Source of the DNA: Armatimonas rosea
Lineage (GTDB): Bacteria; Armatimonadota; Armatimonadia; Armatimonadales; Armatimonadaceae
DNA: 64,000 nt
Assembly (NCBI RefSeq): GCF_014202505.1
Contig: NZ_JACHGW010000003.1
Location: forward strand, 1 to 64,000
Direction of reading: 5' to 3'
Shown: one piece after another, positions 50,992 through 60,070 of the stretch
Numbering within the stretch: the stretch's first letter is position 1
Layout: the number at the start of each line of letters is the position of its first letter
The notes under the pieces: generated by a model
What the model saw: the letters and a program-made list of their open reading frames with translations, nothing else
Told to the model about the DNA's origin: nothing
Databases searched by the model: none
Program-made: the position numbers and the translations under genes

Positions 50992-52290
50992 ATGAGTCTG
51001 GAAAATGCACCACTAGATGCCCCGCTGACCGATGTCGTCGAGCGGACACCGTCCCTACGACGAGCCTATGTCCTGTTTATGGATATCATTGGCTTCAGTC
51101 GGCTTAAGACTGCACAGCAGGTCGCGGCGCAGAAAGAGCTCTCACGCATGGTGCAGGAGATCCCTGAGGTGGTGGCGGCCCGCTCAGATCGAGATAACTT
51201 TATCGCACGTCCTACCGGCGATGGGATGGCGCTCCTCTTCTTCAAGGACCTGCTCTCCCCCCTGCGCTGTGCGCTCCAGATCCACCAGCACCTCAAGTAC
51301 AACGCCGCCGAGATCAAACAGACGGTGGGGGCGGAGTTTAAGATGCGCATGGGCATCCATGCCGGTGAGGTCACGCTGGTCGAGGACATGAACCGCAACA
51401 TGGACGCAGCCGGTGAGGGGATTATCACGGCACAGCGCGTCATGGACCTCGGGGATGAGGACCATATCTTGCTCTCGTCGGAGGTGGCCAAAGTCCTCAA
51501 GGGGATCGAGCCCTGGGCCAACTACCTCACGGACCTGGGAGAGGTGCGGGTCAAGCACAAGGTCGTGGTGCATGTCTACAACCTCTACGGACGCCTGGAT
51601 GGTCCCTTCTGCGGGAACCCGTCGCGGCCCCGTGGTGTCGCAGAGGACTCCAAGAACCGGGCGAAGGAGGCGCGTGCACAGCGCCCTGGTCTGGGAGACC
51701 TGCTCCTGCCCTACAAGAAGCCGATTATCGCCATGGTGCTCCTGGGAGGCCTGGGCTACGGTGGCTATGCCTACAACCAGAGCACCAATGGGGGCCTGGT
51801 GAAGAAGTTCGACGAGCTCAAAGCATCGCTGGCGCCCAAGCCGGGCAGTGACTCCAAGAAGAACAATGGTAAGCCGAGCAAGCCGGGCAAGGGAAAGACC
51901 ACGAGCGCACGGCCCTCGGGTGGAGTGGTGGCGAGCAGCGGTGGCGGTGGCGGCGGTGGCAATAGGAAGATCACTGTCCCGAAGGTGGTGGGTGACGATG
52001 CCTCGGTGGCGGAGCAGGCCCTCTCTGACTCGGGCTTCAATGTCTCCCGACAGCCTGTCTCCAGCAAGATGCCCGCGGACCAAGTCGTGAAGCAGTCTCC
52101 CAGCTCCGGGAGCAAGCTCGCGCCCGGTGCGACCGTCAAGATCTGGGTCTCGAAGGGGGTGGAGGACAACACCCATGAAGGCGGCGAGACCGGCGGGGGC
52201 GATAGCAATGGCGGCGAAGAGGTCAAGCCGGACACGGGTGGGGAGAAAGAGGGCGGCGCGTCTTCTTCAGGCGATAGCGGCAACGAGTAG
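50992..52290 (+). CDS. Class III nucleotidyl cyclase-like protein with transmembrane helix and PASTA domain
   Basis: The 432 residues are ordered as follows. A cyclase domain spans residues about 25-200 (VLFMDIIGFSRLK and ARPTGDGMALLF give the two metal-binding Asp, MRMGIHAGEV the next strand). A transmembrane helix is near 243-262 (IIAMVLLGGLGYGGYAY). A Lys/Gly/Ser linker is followed by a PASTA domain at about 325-392 (ITVPKVVGDDASVAEQALSDSGFNVSRQPV) and an acidic Gly-rich tail. GIITAQRVMD has the conserved Arg but Ile where most cyclases have the transition-state Asn, so activity is uncertain. PASTA domains usually sense peptidoglycan. The Crp/Fnr regulator follows after six bases. Confidence 0.85.
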   Translation: MSLENAPLDAPLTDVVERTPSLRRAYVLFMDIIGFSRLKTAQQVAAQKELSRMVQEIPEVVAARSDRDNFIARPTGDGMALLFFKDLLSPLRCALQIHQHLKYNAAEIKQTVGAEFKMRMGIHAGEVTLVEDMNRNMDAAGEGIITAQRVMDLGDEDHILLSSEVAKVLKGIEPWANYLTDLGEVRVKHKVVVHVYNLYGRLDGPFCGNPSRPRGVAEDSKNRAKEARAQRPGLGDLLLPYKKPIIAMVLLGGLGYGGYAYNQSTNGGLVKKFDELKASLAPKPGSDSKKNNGKPSKPGKGKTTSARPSGGVVASSGGGGGGGNRKITVPKVVGDDASVAEQALSDSGFNVSRQPVSSKMPADQVVKQSPSSGSKLAPGATVKIWVSKGVEDNTHEGGETGGGDSNGGEEVKPDTGGEKEGGASSSGDSGNE

Positions 52291-52296
52291 CCTGCT

Positions 52297-52977
52297 GTGT
52301 CTGGGGTGATCGAAGGGATGCTACGGCGCATCCCCCTCTTCTCCGAGCTGGGGGAGACCGAGCTTGCTCCGCTGGCGCTGCGCTGCCGACGGCGGCTCTT
52401 TCCGCCGCGTGAGGCGCTCTTTCACGAGGGAGACGCGGGCCAGACGCTCTATCTGATCCTTACAGGGCATGTCAATATCCAGCGGGAGACTCCCGAGGGG
52501 ACCATTGTCCATGTGGCGCGGCGTGGCCCTGGGGAGCACTTTGGCGAGCTCTCCCTCTTCGATGACATGCCGCGCTCCGCCGATGCCATCACCGACACTG
52601 CCTGCGACCTGCTCATGCTCGACCGTCGTGAGCTTCTCTTTTTTTTGGAGACCCACCCTCAGGTCTCGTGGGAGATCATCCGCACGCTCTCGCTTCGCCT
52701 GCGGGAGGCATCGGACCGCATGGTCAGCAGTGAGACCCGCGATGTACTCGCCCGCCTGGCGTCGTACTTGCTGGAGAGTGCTGAGGCATCCCTGCCCGAC
52801 CACAACGGCCACGTGCGCCTCTCCGGCCTCTCTGATAGCCGGCTTGCACAGCGGATTGGCGCGACCCGTGAGACTGTCAACCGGCGCCTCGCACGCCTCA
52901 AGCAGATGGGGATTGTGGGGCGCGACGGCATGGCGCTGGTTATCCTCAACCCCGAGCGCCTCCGCCACCTCTGCTAG
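52297..52977 (+). CDS. Crp/Fnr-family transcriptional regulator
   Basis: GTG at 52297 is the first start; an ATG at 52318 is also plausible. With the GTG the protein has 226 residues. A cyclic-nucleotide-binding domain (ALFHEGDAGQTLYLILTGHVNIQ, GEHFGELSLFDDMPRSADAI with the phosphate-binding GEL(S) and Arg) is joined by a long helix to a winged-helix domain (RLAQRIGATRETVNRRLARLKQMGIV). GELSLFDDMPRSA is close to true CRP (G-E-L...R-S/T-A), so cAMP or cGMP binding is likely. It begins six bases after the cyclase stop, so signal and sensor appear co-transcribed. Confidence 0.92.
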   Translation: MSGVIEGMLRRIPLFSELGETELAPLALRCRRRLFPPREALFHEGDAGQTLYLILTGHVNIQRETPEGTIVHVARRGPGEHFGELSLFDDMPRSADAITDTACDLLMLDRRELLFFLETHPQVSWEIIRTLSLRLREASDRMVSSETRDVLARLASYLLESAEASLPDHNGHVRLSGLSDSRLAQRIGATRETVNRRLARLKQMGIVGRDGMALVILNPERLRHLC

Positions 52978-53067
52978 CCGCTTCTTTTTTCTCCTATCGG
53001 GAACAGAGCTGCTTCTTCTTTCGTAATAACTTTGTTTGGCAAAGTTCTTTTTATGGAGGATATGATG

Positions 53068-54510
53068 ATGGAAGACGAGAGAGAGAGGCTGCGGCCGGGC
53101 GCGCTCCTGGTAGCGGCGCTTGTCTTGGGAACACTGGCGGATCTGCTGCTCTACAAGCAGGGGCAGGGGCTTGGGGGGACTCTGTTCTTGCTGGCGCTCC
53201 CCGTGGCACTGGGAGCGCTACTACGCCACCACGGGATTCGACCGCAGGGGAGTAGTCTCTGGCCGCTGCTGGGGGCCTACGCGTTCTTTGCAATCATGCT
53301 CACCGTGCGCGCCAGCGTCTTTGTCACCGAGCTCAACGTGCTGGCCTGTGTCTTTCTCTTGGGCCTGATCGCCTGCTTCACCGTGCCAGGGCAGCTCCGT
53401 GAGCTACGCCTGGGAGAGCTACTGAAGGCACCGCTTGTGCTCTTAGGAGCAAGCCTACACCGGGCTGCCCCCGCCGTTGCGGCTGTCTTTCTGGCGCTCA
53501 AGAGCACGGAGAGCCGCCGCAGTGCGGGGCCCCTCCTGCGGGGGCTCCTCCTCAGTGTCCCTGTTCTCTTGGTTCTTGTTCCACTCCTCGCCTCGGCGGA
53601 TGCGGTCTTTGCCGGCTATGTCTCGTCGCTGGCACACTGGCTCCAGCCCGAGCGCTTCTCGGAGCAGCTTGGACGGCTCTTTCTGGTGCTGCTGACCGCG
53701 TGGCTGACCGCAGGAGGCCTCACCCTCGCACTCACCGCAAAACGGTCCTGCCCGGTGCGCCCCGAGCTTGAGGAGCTGCCGCTGGGCTTTGTCGAGGCGA
53801 TGACCGTCCTCTCGAGCGTGGCGCTGGTCTTTGGGGCCTTTCTCTCGATCCAGCTCACCTATCTCTTCGGGGGAGCCGCGCGGGTTCTTGCTGTCCCCGG
53901 CCTGACCTACGCCGAGTACGCCCGCCGCGGCTTTGCGGAGCTGGTGACGGTCGCCTTGCTGACCCTGGCCTTGGTGCTGGGCCTCTCGGCGGTGACAAAG
54001 CGCACGGGGAAGCAGGGCGTGGGCTTTGCTACTCTCGCGACCGGGATTGTCGCCGAGACACTGGTGCTCCTGAGCTCGGCCTGGAGCCGCATGGCCGCCT
54101 ACGAAGCCGCCTATGGCGCGACCCAGACCCGGCTGCATGTGGATGTCTTTATCCTCTGGCTGGGGGCCGCTCTGCTCTGGCTGGTCGTGACCCTCTGGTC
54201 GCGCCGGTGGTCGTCGCGCTTTGCCATCGGAGGGCTCTGCTGCGCACTGGGCTTTGCCGCGAGCCTGAACCTGCTCAACCCGGATGCGCTGGTGGCACGG
54301 CGCAATGTCCTGCGCTGGGAGCAGACCGGTAAGCTGGATGTCGAGGCGCTGATTGTCCTCTCCGATGATGCTGTCGCGCCTCTGATGCCCCTTGCCGAAA
54401 AGCTCCCTGCGGGCGGCTCACGCCAGCGGCTCGACGAGTGGATTGCGAGTCACCGCTACCCCGCCCCGACCTGGCAGAGCTGGCACGCCGCCGCCGCCTA
54501 CCGGAAGTAG
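53068..54510 (+). CDS. DUF4153/DUF4173 polytopic membrane protein
   Basis: GGAGGA at 53055-53060 favours the third of three consecutive ATG codons (53062, 53065, 53068); 480 residues. About 12 hydrophobic helices fill residues 8-420. FGGAARVLAVPGLTYAEYARRGFAELV is the signature of the DUF4173 region, and NPDALVARRNVLRWEQTGKLDVEAL is its usual C-terminal extracytoplasmic segment. The family is widespread in Gram-positive bacteria and of unknown role, perhaps a sensor. It follows the Crp-type gene by 90 bases. Confidence 0.85.
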   Translation: MEDERERLRPGALLVAALVLGTLADLLLYKQGQGLGGTLFLLALPVALGALLRHHGIRPQGSSLWPLLGAYAFFAIMLTVRASVFVTELNVLACVFLLGLIACFTVPGQLRELRLGELLKAPLVLLGASLHRAAPAVAAVFLALKSTESRRSAGPLLRGLLLSVPVLLVLVPLLASADAVFAGYVSSLAHWLQPERFSEQLGRLFLVLLTAWLTAGGLTLALTAKRSCPVRPELEELPLGFVEAMTVLSSVALVFGAFLSIQLTYLFGGAARVLAVPGLTYAEYARRGFAELVTVALLTLALVLGLSAVTKRTGKQGVGFATLATGIVAETLVLLSSAWSRMAAYEAAYGATQTRLHVDVFILWLGAALLWLVVTLWSRRWSSRFAIGGLCCALGFAASLNLLNPDALVARRNVLRWEQTGKLDVEALIVLSDDAVAPLMPLAEKLPAGGSRQRLDEWIASHRYPAPTWQSWHAAAAYRK

Positions 54511-54513
54511 GCC

Positions 54514-55263
54514 CTACGCGACATCCTTGGGGGGATTGCGCCCGATCAGCGGGTACTGCTCAAAGTCCCAGACCTGCCCATTGACCCGCGGGGCATCGTC
54601 GGAGAGGAGCCAGTCCACCATGGCGGCGACATCCTCCGGGGTCTGCAACCCCCCGGAGGGCGCGACCGACTTGGGGAGCCGCTCGGGCCAGTCGGGCGGC
54701 AGCCCCTCGGAGATCTTGAGCGCGTACTCGCTGTCTGAGAGCGTCCAGCCCAGGTTGAGCTGGTTCACCCGCACCCCCTCAGCTCCGTGCGCATCGCCTA
54801 AGTTGCGTGTCAGCACCATCAGCCCCGCCTTGGTCATCGAGTACGCGAGCAAGTTGCGCTCCCCACAGTAGGCATTCGACGAGCCGATATTGACGACGCG
54901 TCCGCCGCCCTGCGCCCGAAAATGGGGGAGCGCGGCCTGGATCAGCAGCAGCGGCGCACGCAGGTTCACTGCCATCAATCGATCAAAGAGCCCCGCATCC
55001 GTGGTCTCTAGGTTCGAGCGTGTCGTCAGCGCCGCATTGTTCACCAGCGCATCCAGCCGCCCGTAGCGCTCCACCACCTTCGCGATCAGCGCCTCCGGGA
55101 CGCTTGCCTCCGCCAGATCGCCCGCAACCCCGGCCAAGCCCTCCAGCTCCGCCGCCGTCTGCGCGTGCCGGACCACCGTCCAGCCCTTCGCCTCCAGCCG
55201 CTCGGCGATCACCCGCCCGATTCCCCGAACACTGCCGGTGACCAGCGCTATTTTTTGAGTCAT
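54514..55263 (-). CDS. Short-chain dehydrogenase/reductase
   Basis: The 249 residues show the classical SDR layout. LVTGSVRGIGRVIAERL is the nucleotide-binding motif, VNNAAL is the NNAG-like motif, IGSSNAYCGERNLLAYSMTKAGL holds the Ser-Tyr-Lys triad, and VNQLNLGWTLSDSE follows. Position after the first strand (VVRHAQTAAELE) does not clearly indicate NADH or NADPH preference. The substrate is unknown. Its ATG follows the stop codon of the next gene directly (TAAATG). Confidence 0.92.
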   Translation of the reverse strand: MTQKIALVTGSVRGIGRVIAERLEAKGWTVVRHAQTAAELEGLAGVAGDLAEASVPEALIAKVVERYGRLDALVNNAALTTRSNLETTDAGLFDRLMAVNLRAPLLLIQAALPHFRAQGGGRVVNIGSSNAYCGERNLLAYSMTKAGLMVLTRNLGDAHGAEGVRVNQLNLGWTLSDSEYALKISEGLPPDWPERLPKSVAPSGGLQTPEDVAAMVDWLLSDDAPRVNGQVWDFEQYPLIGRNPPKDVA

Positions 55264-56055
55264 TTAGATAATCCTTGGGTTTTGGTAGGTAAAGCGAAGC
55301 CCCGGTCGCTGCGTTTTCAAGTGGGCTACCTGCGCCTCGCTAAGGCCAGCGCTACGAAGGAAAAAGCGCGAAAGGGCAGGCAGGGTGTTTGAGCTGAGGA
55401 GCTGCTCGTAGTGCTCGAAGGGCACACAGCTGGCTTCCCAGTTCGGCATATAAAACTGTGCGTAGTCGCTGAACTCAACGTGCAGTAGCTGAGAAAAGCA
55501 ACGCGACTGTGCGAGCTGGGCGATAAAATCCTGGTGGTCGTAGCCGCAGTCTAGGTGCAGGAGCCGGAGGGGGTGACTAGCGCGCTCGCAGAACGTGGCA
55601 TCGGGAGCCGACGGACTCCAGAGCTCAATGAGCGCGGGCATGCGGTCCAGAAGCGCACCAAGCTGGCCACTCTCTTCGTAGCCCCTACCGACGATGAAAT
55701 GATTGTGGTTCTCCGGGGGCGTCCGTGCGATCTGGAGCGACTGTAAGCACGGAAACTGTGTCTTGGTCTCGAGAAGCGGCGTAAAGTCCCACTCACGGGT
55801 GCCATTTGCGCCCTCGTCTGGACTGCGTAGGCTGAGCCATCGTAGTGTCTCGGCGAGCTCAGGGGCGGCTAGGAGTGTCAGCAGCTCTGGGAAAAACTCC
55901 TCGCTGTCGCCAAAGTAGTCCACAAACCAGAAGCCCGCTTGCTGAGTGAAGAAAAGGCGCTGTGCCAGCTCAGGCCAGCCGGTACTAAAGCCGTCGTGGT
56001 GCATCCGCGCTTGCAAGGCTTGGAGGGCTTCGTGAAGAGGAATGTTTCTAAACAC
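55264..56055 (-). CDS. Leucine-rich-repeat-like protein (STM4015-type), tentative
   Basis: The GTG at 56055 lies 25 bases after the upstream hexulose-phosphate synthase gene; it gives 263 residues beginning FRNIPLHEALQALQARMHHDG. The middle and C-terminal parts have irregular 25-residue repeats with Leu/Phe ladders: TLRWLSLRSPDEG, FPCLQSLQIARTP, HPLRLLHLDCGYDHQDFI, CFSQLLHVEFSDYA, TLPALSRFFLRSAGLSEAQV. This resembles LRR proteins of the WGR/STM4015 type. Function is unknown. The true start is uncertain because no Shine-Dalgarno sequence is clear. Confidence 0.65.
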   Translation of the reverse strand: MFRNIPLHEALQALQARMHHDGFSTGWPELAQRLFFTQQAGFWFVDYFGDSEEFFPELLTLLAAPELAETLRWLSLRSPDEGANGTREWDFTPLLETKTQFPCLQSLQIARTPPENHNHFIVGRGYEESGQLGALLDRMPALIELWSPSAPDATFCERASHPLRLLHLDCGYDHQDFIAQLAQSRCFSQLLHVEFSDYAQFYMPNWEASCVPFEHYEQLLSSNTLPALSRFFLRSAGLSEAQVAHLKTQRPGLRFTYQNPRII

Positions 56056-56080
56056 GCTTCTCGTACCGGCTGCGGAGGGG

Positions 56081-56767
56081 TTAGCCTTGGGCGTGGATGC
56101 GCTCGCAGATGTGGCGGACGATCTCCTCCAGGTTGTTGCTGGCGCTCTTGAAGGCGTAGTCATCGACCGTGAGCGGGGCACCCAGCACGACAAGGGGCGC
56201 GCCGTAGCTGGGGCAGGCGATTGCCTGCTCGGTCGTGAGCCCCCCGACCGCTTGCACGGGAACACTCACCGCCTCGCAGACCTCGCGCAATTGATCGAGC
56301 GGGCTGGGCATGCGCTGGCCGCTGGCCGCGATCCCCCGGCGCTCGTCGAAGCCGATGTGGTGGATGACGTAGCCGCAGCCCAGGTCCTCCAGGCGCTTGG
56401 CGGAGTCGATCAGGTTCTCGGAGATCATGTTGTCGCCCATCACCTCGACCCCAAAGTCGCGGCCGGCCTTGACGACCTCGCGGACGGTGTGCGGGTGGGC
56501 GCGCTCCATCACGACCACGTGGGTGGCCCCGACCTTGGCGACAATCTCCACCTCGCGGTAGCCACCGTCCATGATCTTCAGGTCCGCCACAATCGGCACG
56601 TCGGGGAAGGCCTCGCGCAGCACCTTGACCCCATTGGCCCCGTGCGCCATCAGCATCGGCGTCCCTGCCTCCAGCCAGTCCACCCCGGCGCGCATGGCCA
56701 GGTGAGCGGTCTCCAGGGCCTCGTCGAGGTCCACAATATCCAGCGAAATCTGTACAATCGGTCTCAT
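56081..56767 (-). CDS. 3-hexulose-6-phosphate synthase-like enzyme (OMPDC superfamily)
   Basis: The ATG at 56767 has GGGAG upstream; 228 residues. IVQISLDIVDLDEALETAHLAM starts the TIM barrel. VADLKIMDGGYREVEIVAKVGATHVVVM contains the Asp-x-Lys-x-x-Asp motif in its hexulose-phosphate-synthase form. VPVQAVGGLT and PLVVLGAPLT provide the phosphate-binding strands. It would condense formaldehyde with ribulose 5-phosphate (RuMP pathway); 3-keto-gulonate-6-phosphate decarboxylase is an alternative. The isomerase partner is not in the window. It heads an operon with the LRR-like and SDR genes. Confidence 0.85.
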   Translation of the reverse strand: MRPIVQISLDIVDLDEALETAHLAMRAGVDWLEAGTPMLMAHGANGVKVLREAFPDVPIVADLKIMDGGYREVEIVAKVGATHVVVMERAHPHTVREVVKAGRDFGVEVMGDNMISENLIDSAKRLEDLGCGYVIHHIGFDERRGIAASGQRMPSPLDQLREVCEAVSVPVQAVGGLTTEQAIACPSYGAPLVVLGAPLTVDDYAFKSASNNLEEIVRHICERIHAQG

Positions 56768-56842
56768 ATCTCTCCCTTTCGGCACGCCGGAACCGTTCTC
56801 CTGCCCCTTTTTCCGCTATACTTTGTGCAGGAGGAAGCAACC

Positions 56843-58045
56843 ATGTTTTTACCTGCACTTGTCTATCTTATTCAGGACACCATTGATCCACGTGCCGAGG
56901 CACTCTTGGAGAGCAATGCCAAGGCCATCGCGGCGCTCAAGTCGTTCAAGGCCGAGGGCGATATCGTCACCCAGAGCGGCACCAACACGCGCCACACGGT
57001 CTCGCAGGTGCTCGCAGGCCGCCCCAGTTTCTTGCGCTACGAGCTCTGGACGGTCGATGACGCCGGGAAGAAGAGCGAGCAACCCATCTCGCTGCTGCTG
57101 AGCGATGGCAAGCAGTATGTCCGCCAGAGCGGCAAGACCTACACCACCCTGACCGCAAACCCCGCCACGATGAGCCTTGGAGCGGAGCCCTGGGACGGTT
57201 TCTTCAGCGAGAAGCGCACCTTCCAGACCGTCTTTGCGGGCTACAAACAACAAAAGACCCTGGCTGCGCTCGCCCTCGGGGAGCCGGAGGTGGTCGAGGG
57301 TGAGAAGTGCTCGGTTGTCAGCTACCGCTACACGATGTCACTGGGAACCAATACGATCAAGTACGAAGGAAAGCTCTACTTCGGCCAAGACAGCCTCGCG
57401 CGTCGCAAGGTGCAGACGATCCAGGTGGGAGAGGGGCCTAAGTCCACCAGCACGGCGACGATCCGTAACCTACAAAAGAACGCTCCCCTGCCCGAGCCCA
57501 CGGCCTTTGCCTACGTTCCGGGGCCGGGGATCGAGCCCTTCAAAGCGCCGACCCCCAAGCCTGCCGCACCACGCCCACCCCTGCTCGCGGTCGGAACCCC
57601 TGCGCCCGACTTCACCGTGATGACACTCGATGGCAAGCCGGTCAAGCTCTCGGACTTCCGGGGGAAAGTGGTGGTGATGGACTTCTGGGCGACCTGGTGT
57701 GGCCCCTGTATGGTGACCATGCCCCATATCGAGAAGACCTGGCAGAAGCTCAAGGGCCGCAACGACATTACTGTGCTGGGGGTCTGTGTCTGGGATACCA
57801 AGGAGAAGTACGACGAGTGGGTGCCCAAGAACCAGGATAAGTTCACCTTCCCACTGGTCTTCGATACTGCGGCTCGGGACACAGCAAACTCCATCGCCAA
57901 GAAGCTCTACAGTGTCAGCGGCATTCCGACCACCTACATCATCGACAAAGAGGGGAAGATCGCCGCGAGCTTTGTGGGCTCCCGAGACATTCCCGCCGGT
58001 GTTGAGCCTGCGCTGGCGAAGCTGGGGATTCCGCTGGCCCCCTAA
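56843..58045 (+). CDS. Thioredoxin-like protein with lipoprotein-sorting-type N-terminal domain
   Basis: The ATG at 56843 follows AGGAGGAAGCAACC and gives 400 residues. Residues about 20-215 look like a LolA/DUF2092-type domain (ALKSFKAEGDIVTQSGTNTRHTVSQVLAGRPSFLRYELWT, QYVRQSGKTYTTLTANP). After a Pro linker, residues about 250-400 form a TlpA/ResA-type thioredoxin with DFWATWCGPCMVTMPHI and the cis-Pro at SGIPTTYII. The signal peptide is weak (FLPALVYLIQ). It probably reduces or senses an exported partner. A TATACT box is at 56817-56822. Confidence 0.85.
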   Translation: MFLPALVYLIQDTIDPRAEALLESNAKAIAALKSFKAEGDIVTQSGTNTRHTVSQVLAGRPSFLRYELWTVDDAGKKSEQPISLLLSDGKQYVRQSGKTYTTLTANPATMSLGAEPWDGFFSEKRTFQTVFAGYKQQKTLAALALGEPEVVEGEKCSVVSYRYTMSLGTNTIKYEGKLYFGQDSLARRKVQTIQVGEGPKSTSTATIRNLQKNAPLPEPTAFAYVPGPGIEPFKAPTPKPAAPRPPLLAVGTPAPDFTVMTLDGKPVKLSDFRGKVVVMDFWATWCGPCMVTMPHIEKTWQKLKGRNDITVLGVCVWDTKEKYDEWVPKNQDKFTFPLVFDTAARDTANSIAKKLYSVSGIPTTYIIDKEGKIAASFVGSRDIPAGVEPALAKLGIPLAP

Positions 58046-58088
58046 TCCCCACTGGCCCCTAACCCCCACGCGTGGGGGAACTGCAAGG

Positions 58089-59489
58089 TTACAGCGCTCG
58101 TGCTACCGCCCGCCGCCAGGACTCCCGGCGGTGGGCTCTTTCGTCTTGGGAGAGCGCCGGCTCAAAGACCCGCTCCGCGCGCCAGGGAGCGATATCGAAG
58201 ATGCCTGCAGTCTGTCCCGCTAGCACGGCGACTCCAAACGCGGTGGTCTCAGTCTGGGCGGGGCGCTCGACCGGAATTCCGAGCAGATCGGCCTGGAGCT
58301 GCATGAGAAAGTCATTGCGAGACGCGCCGCCATCCACCCGCAGTATTCCCGCCAAGGACATGGCCTCTAACAGATCGGCGTTTTGCTGAGCGATAGCCTC
58401 TAAAGTGGCGTAGACCAAGTGCGCTTTAGTGGTCCCACGGGTCAGGCCGCAGATCAGGCCGCGCGCCTCCGGGTTCCAGTAGGGGGCACCGAGCCCAGTG
58501 AACGCGGGCACGAAGACCACGCCACCGCTATCGGGCACGGAGCGCGCGAGCGCCTCGGTCTCGGCGGCGGTCGCGATTAGCCCGAGCCCATCGCGGAGCC
58601 ACTGAACCGCAGCGCCCGCGATAAAGACCGCGCCCTCACTGGCGTAGGTGAGCTCCCCGTTTTTCTCCCACGCGACTGTCTGCAAGATGCCGGGAACCCA
58701 CTGGTCGCGTTCGGTGGGTGGGTTCTCCGTCTTCAGCAGAAAACAGCCCGTGCCGTAGGTGCACTTTGCCATGCCTGGCGTAATGCACTGCTGGCCGTAG
58801 AGCGCGGCTTGCTGGTCGCCGAGGATGCCGCAGATGGGGATGCCCTCCCAGTGTCCAAACACGCTCCCCGACGGCTGAATCGTGGGAAGCGAGGCGCGTG
58901 CCACCCCAAACAGCGCCAGAAGCTCGTCGTCCCAGTTATTGGTCTGTAGGTTGTAGAGCAGGGTCCGCGACGCATTGCTGGGGTCGGTGGCGTAGCTCTG
59001 GCCGCCCGTGAGCTTCCAGAGCAGCCAGGTGTCCACCGTGCCAAAATAGGCGTCTTTCGTCTCGACCCGCTCACTCAGCCACTGGATCTTGGTGCCGGAG
59101 AAGTAGGGGTCGAGGAGTAAGCCGGTCTTGGCGCGCACCCCCGGCTCATGGCCGGCGTCTTTGAGCTGGTGGCAGAGCTCCGTGGTGCGGCGGCACTGCC
59201 AGACAATCGCGTTTGCCAGCGGCTCGCCGGTGTGCTTGTCCCACGCCACCACCGTCTCGCGCTGGTTGGTGATCCCAATGGCCTGGATATTTTGCTTCCC
59301 CACCTGCGCCACGACCGCATCGAGTGTCGCTTTCTGTGCCCGCCAGATCTCCTCAGGGTCGTGCTCCACCCAGCCGGGCTGGGGGTAGTACTGCGGAAAC
59401 TCCTGCTGTGCCAGCGCCACACAGCGCCCCGAGGCATCAAAGGCCAGTGTCCGGCACGACGTCGTACCACTATCAATTGCGAGAATCAT
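58089..59489 (-). CDS. glpK: Glycerol kinase (FGGY family)
   Basis: Phosphorylates glycerol to glycerol 3-phosphate. The ATG at 59489 overlaps the upstream stop (ATGA) and gives 466 residues. ILAIDSGTTSCRTLAFD, GITNQRETVVAWDKHTGEPLANAIVWQCRRT, DPYFSGTKIQWL, YGTGCFLL and FVPAFTGLGAPYWNPEARGLICGLTRGTTKAHLVYATLE are the FGGY signatures, with the glycerol-binding Arg-Glu and catalytic Asp region. The partner glpF/glpD genes are not seen, although gpsA is in the window. Confidence 0.95.
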   Translation of the reverse strand: MILAIDSGTTSCRTLAFDASGRCVALAQQEFPQYYPQPGWVEHDPEEIWRAQKATLDAVVAQVGKQNIQAIGITNQRETVVAWDKHTGEPLANAIVWQCRRTTELCHQLKDAGHEPGVRAKTGLLLDPYFSGTKIQWLSERVETKDAYFGTVDTWLLWKLTGGQSYATDPSNASRTLLYNLQTNNWDDELLALFGVARASLPTIQPSGSVFGHWEGIPICGILGDQQAALYGQQCITPGMAKCTYGTGCFLLKTENPPTERDQWVPGILQTVAWEKNGELTYASEGAVFIAGAAVQWLRDGLGLIATAAETEALARSVPDSGGVVFVPAFTGLGAPYWNPEARGLICGLTRGTTKAHLVYATLEAIAQQNADLLEAMSLAGILRVDGGASRNDFLMQLQADLLGIPVERPAQTETTAFGVAVLAGQTAGIFDIAPWRAERVFEPALSQDERAHRRESWRRAVARAL

Positions 59490-60064
59490 AGTTTCTTCGT
59501 TTTTAGCTCCCAATAGGTCTGGCGCTTTTTATACCGCATCACTGTTTCATGCCAGCGTCCCTGAGAAATCTCCGAAGCGAGCTCGCGGACCGGGCGATTC
59601 ATTATGCAACACCCGCTCTGATATCCGACCGGGGAGTAGTCGCCCAGAAAGTGGGAGAGAGCCTTTTGGAGCTGAAGTCTGTCTACTTCCGAGAGTCCGA
59701 GTAACCCATAGAGCTGGAACACTTTGTCCTTACTTCCCAAGTCACGCTGGAAACGACGGCCTGCATCAGGTTGTTTCAGCGTACGGAGGAAGGCACAGTA
59801 CTGCCACGACGGGGCTCCTCCGATACCAACACCCCCTACGGAAAAGCCACTCCCCCAACCTGTGCTGTTTTCTTGGCTGGAGTCAAACCACTCTAGGCAC
59901 TCCTCAGCAGCCCGGCGCAAGGCTTCATCGGAAGAGTCCGTGAGTGCGACCAGCTCTAGGTAGGTAGATTTCTGGTTGCTTTTCGTGCGAAGAGATTCTG
60001 CCAACTTGAAGACACCGAATCGTTTCTGGGAGGCCTCTTGGACACGCTGAGTCAGATCGGACAT
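59486..60064 (-). CDS. Hypothetical protein, 192 residues, coupled to glpK
   Basis: No family was recognised. The N-terminal half is helical (VQEASQKRFGVFKLAESLRTKSNQKSTYLELVALTDSSDEALRRAAEECLEWFD), followed by a Gly-rich loop (GWGSGFSVGGVGIGGAP) and a helical C-terminal half with a Cys pair (SGCCIM). It overlaps glpK by four bases (ATGA). A TAAAAT box lies six bases before the ATG, at the edge of a family B repeat. Confidence 0.65.
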   Translation of the reverse strand: MSDLTQRVQEASQKRFGVFKLAESLRTKSNQKSTYLELVALTDSSDEALRRAAEECLEWFDSSQENSTGWGSGFSVGGVGIGGAPSWQYCAFLRTLKQPDAGRRFQRDLGSKDKVFQLYGLLGLSEVDRLQLQKALSHFLGDYSPVGYQSGCCIMNRPVRELASEISQGRWHETVMRYKKRQTYWELKTKKL

Positions 60065-60070
60065 GGGGGC

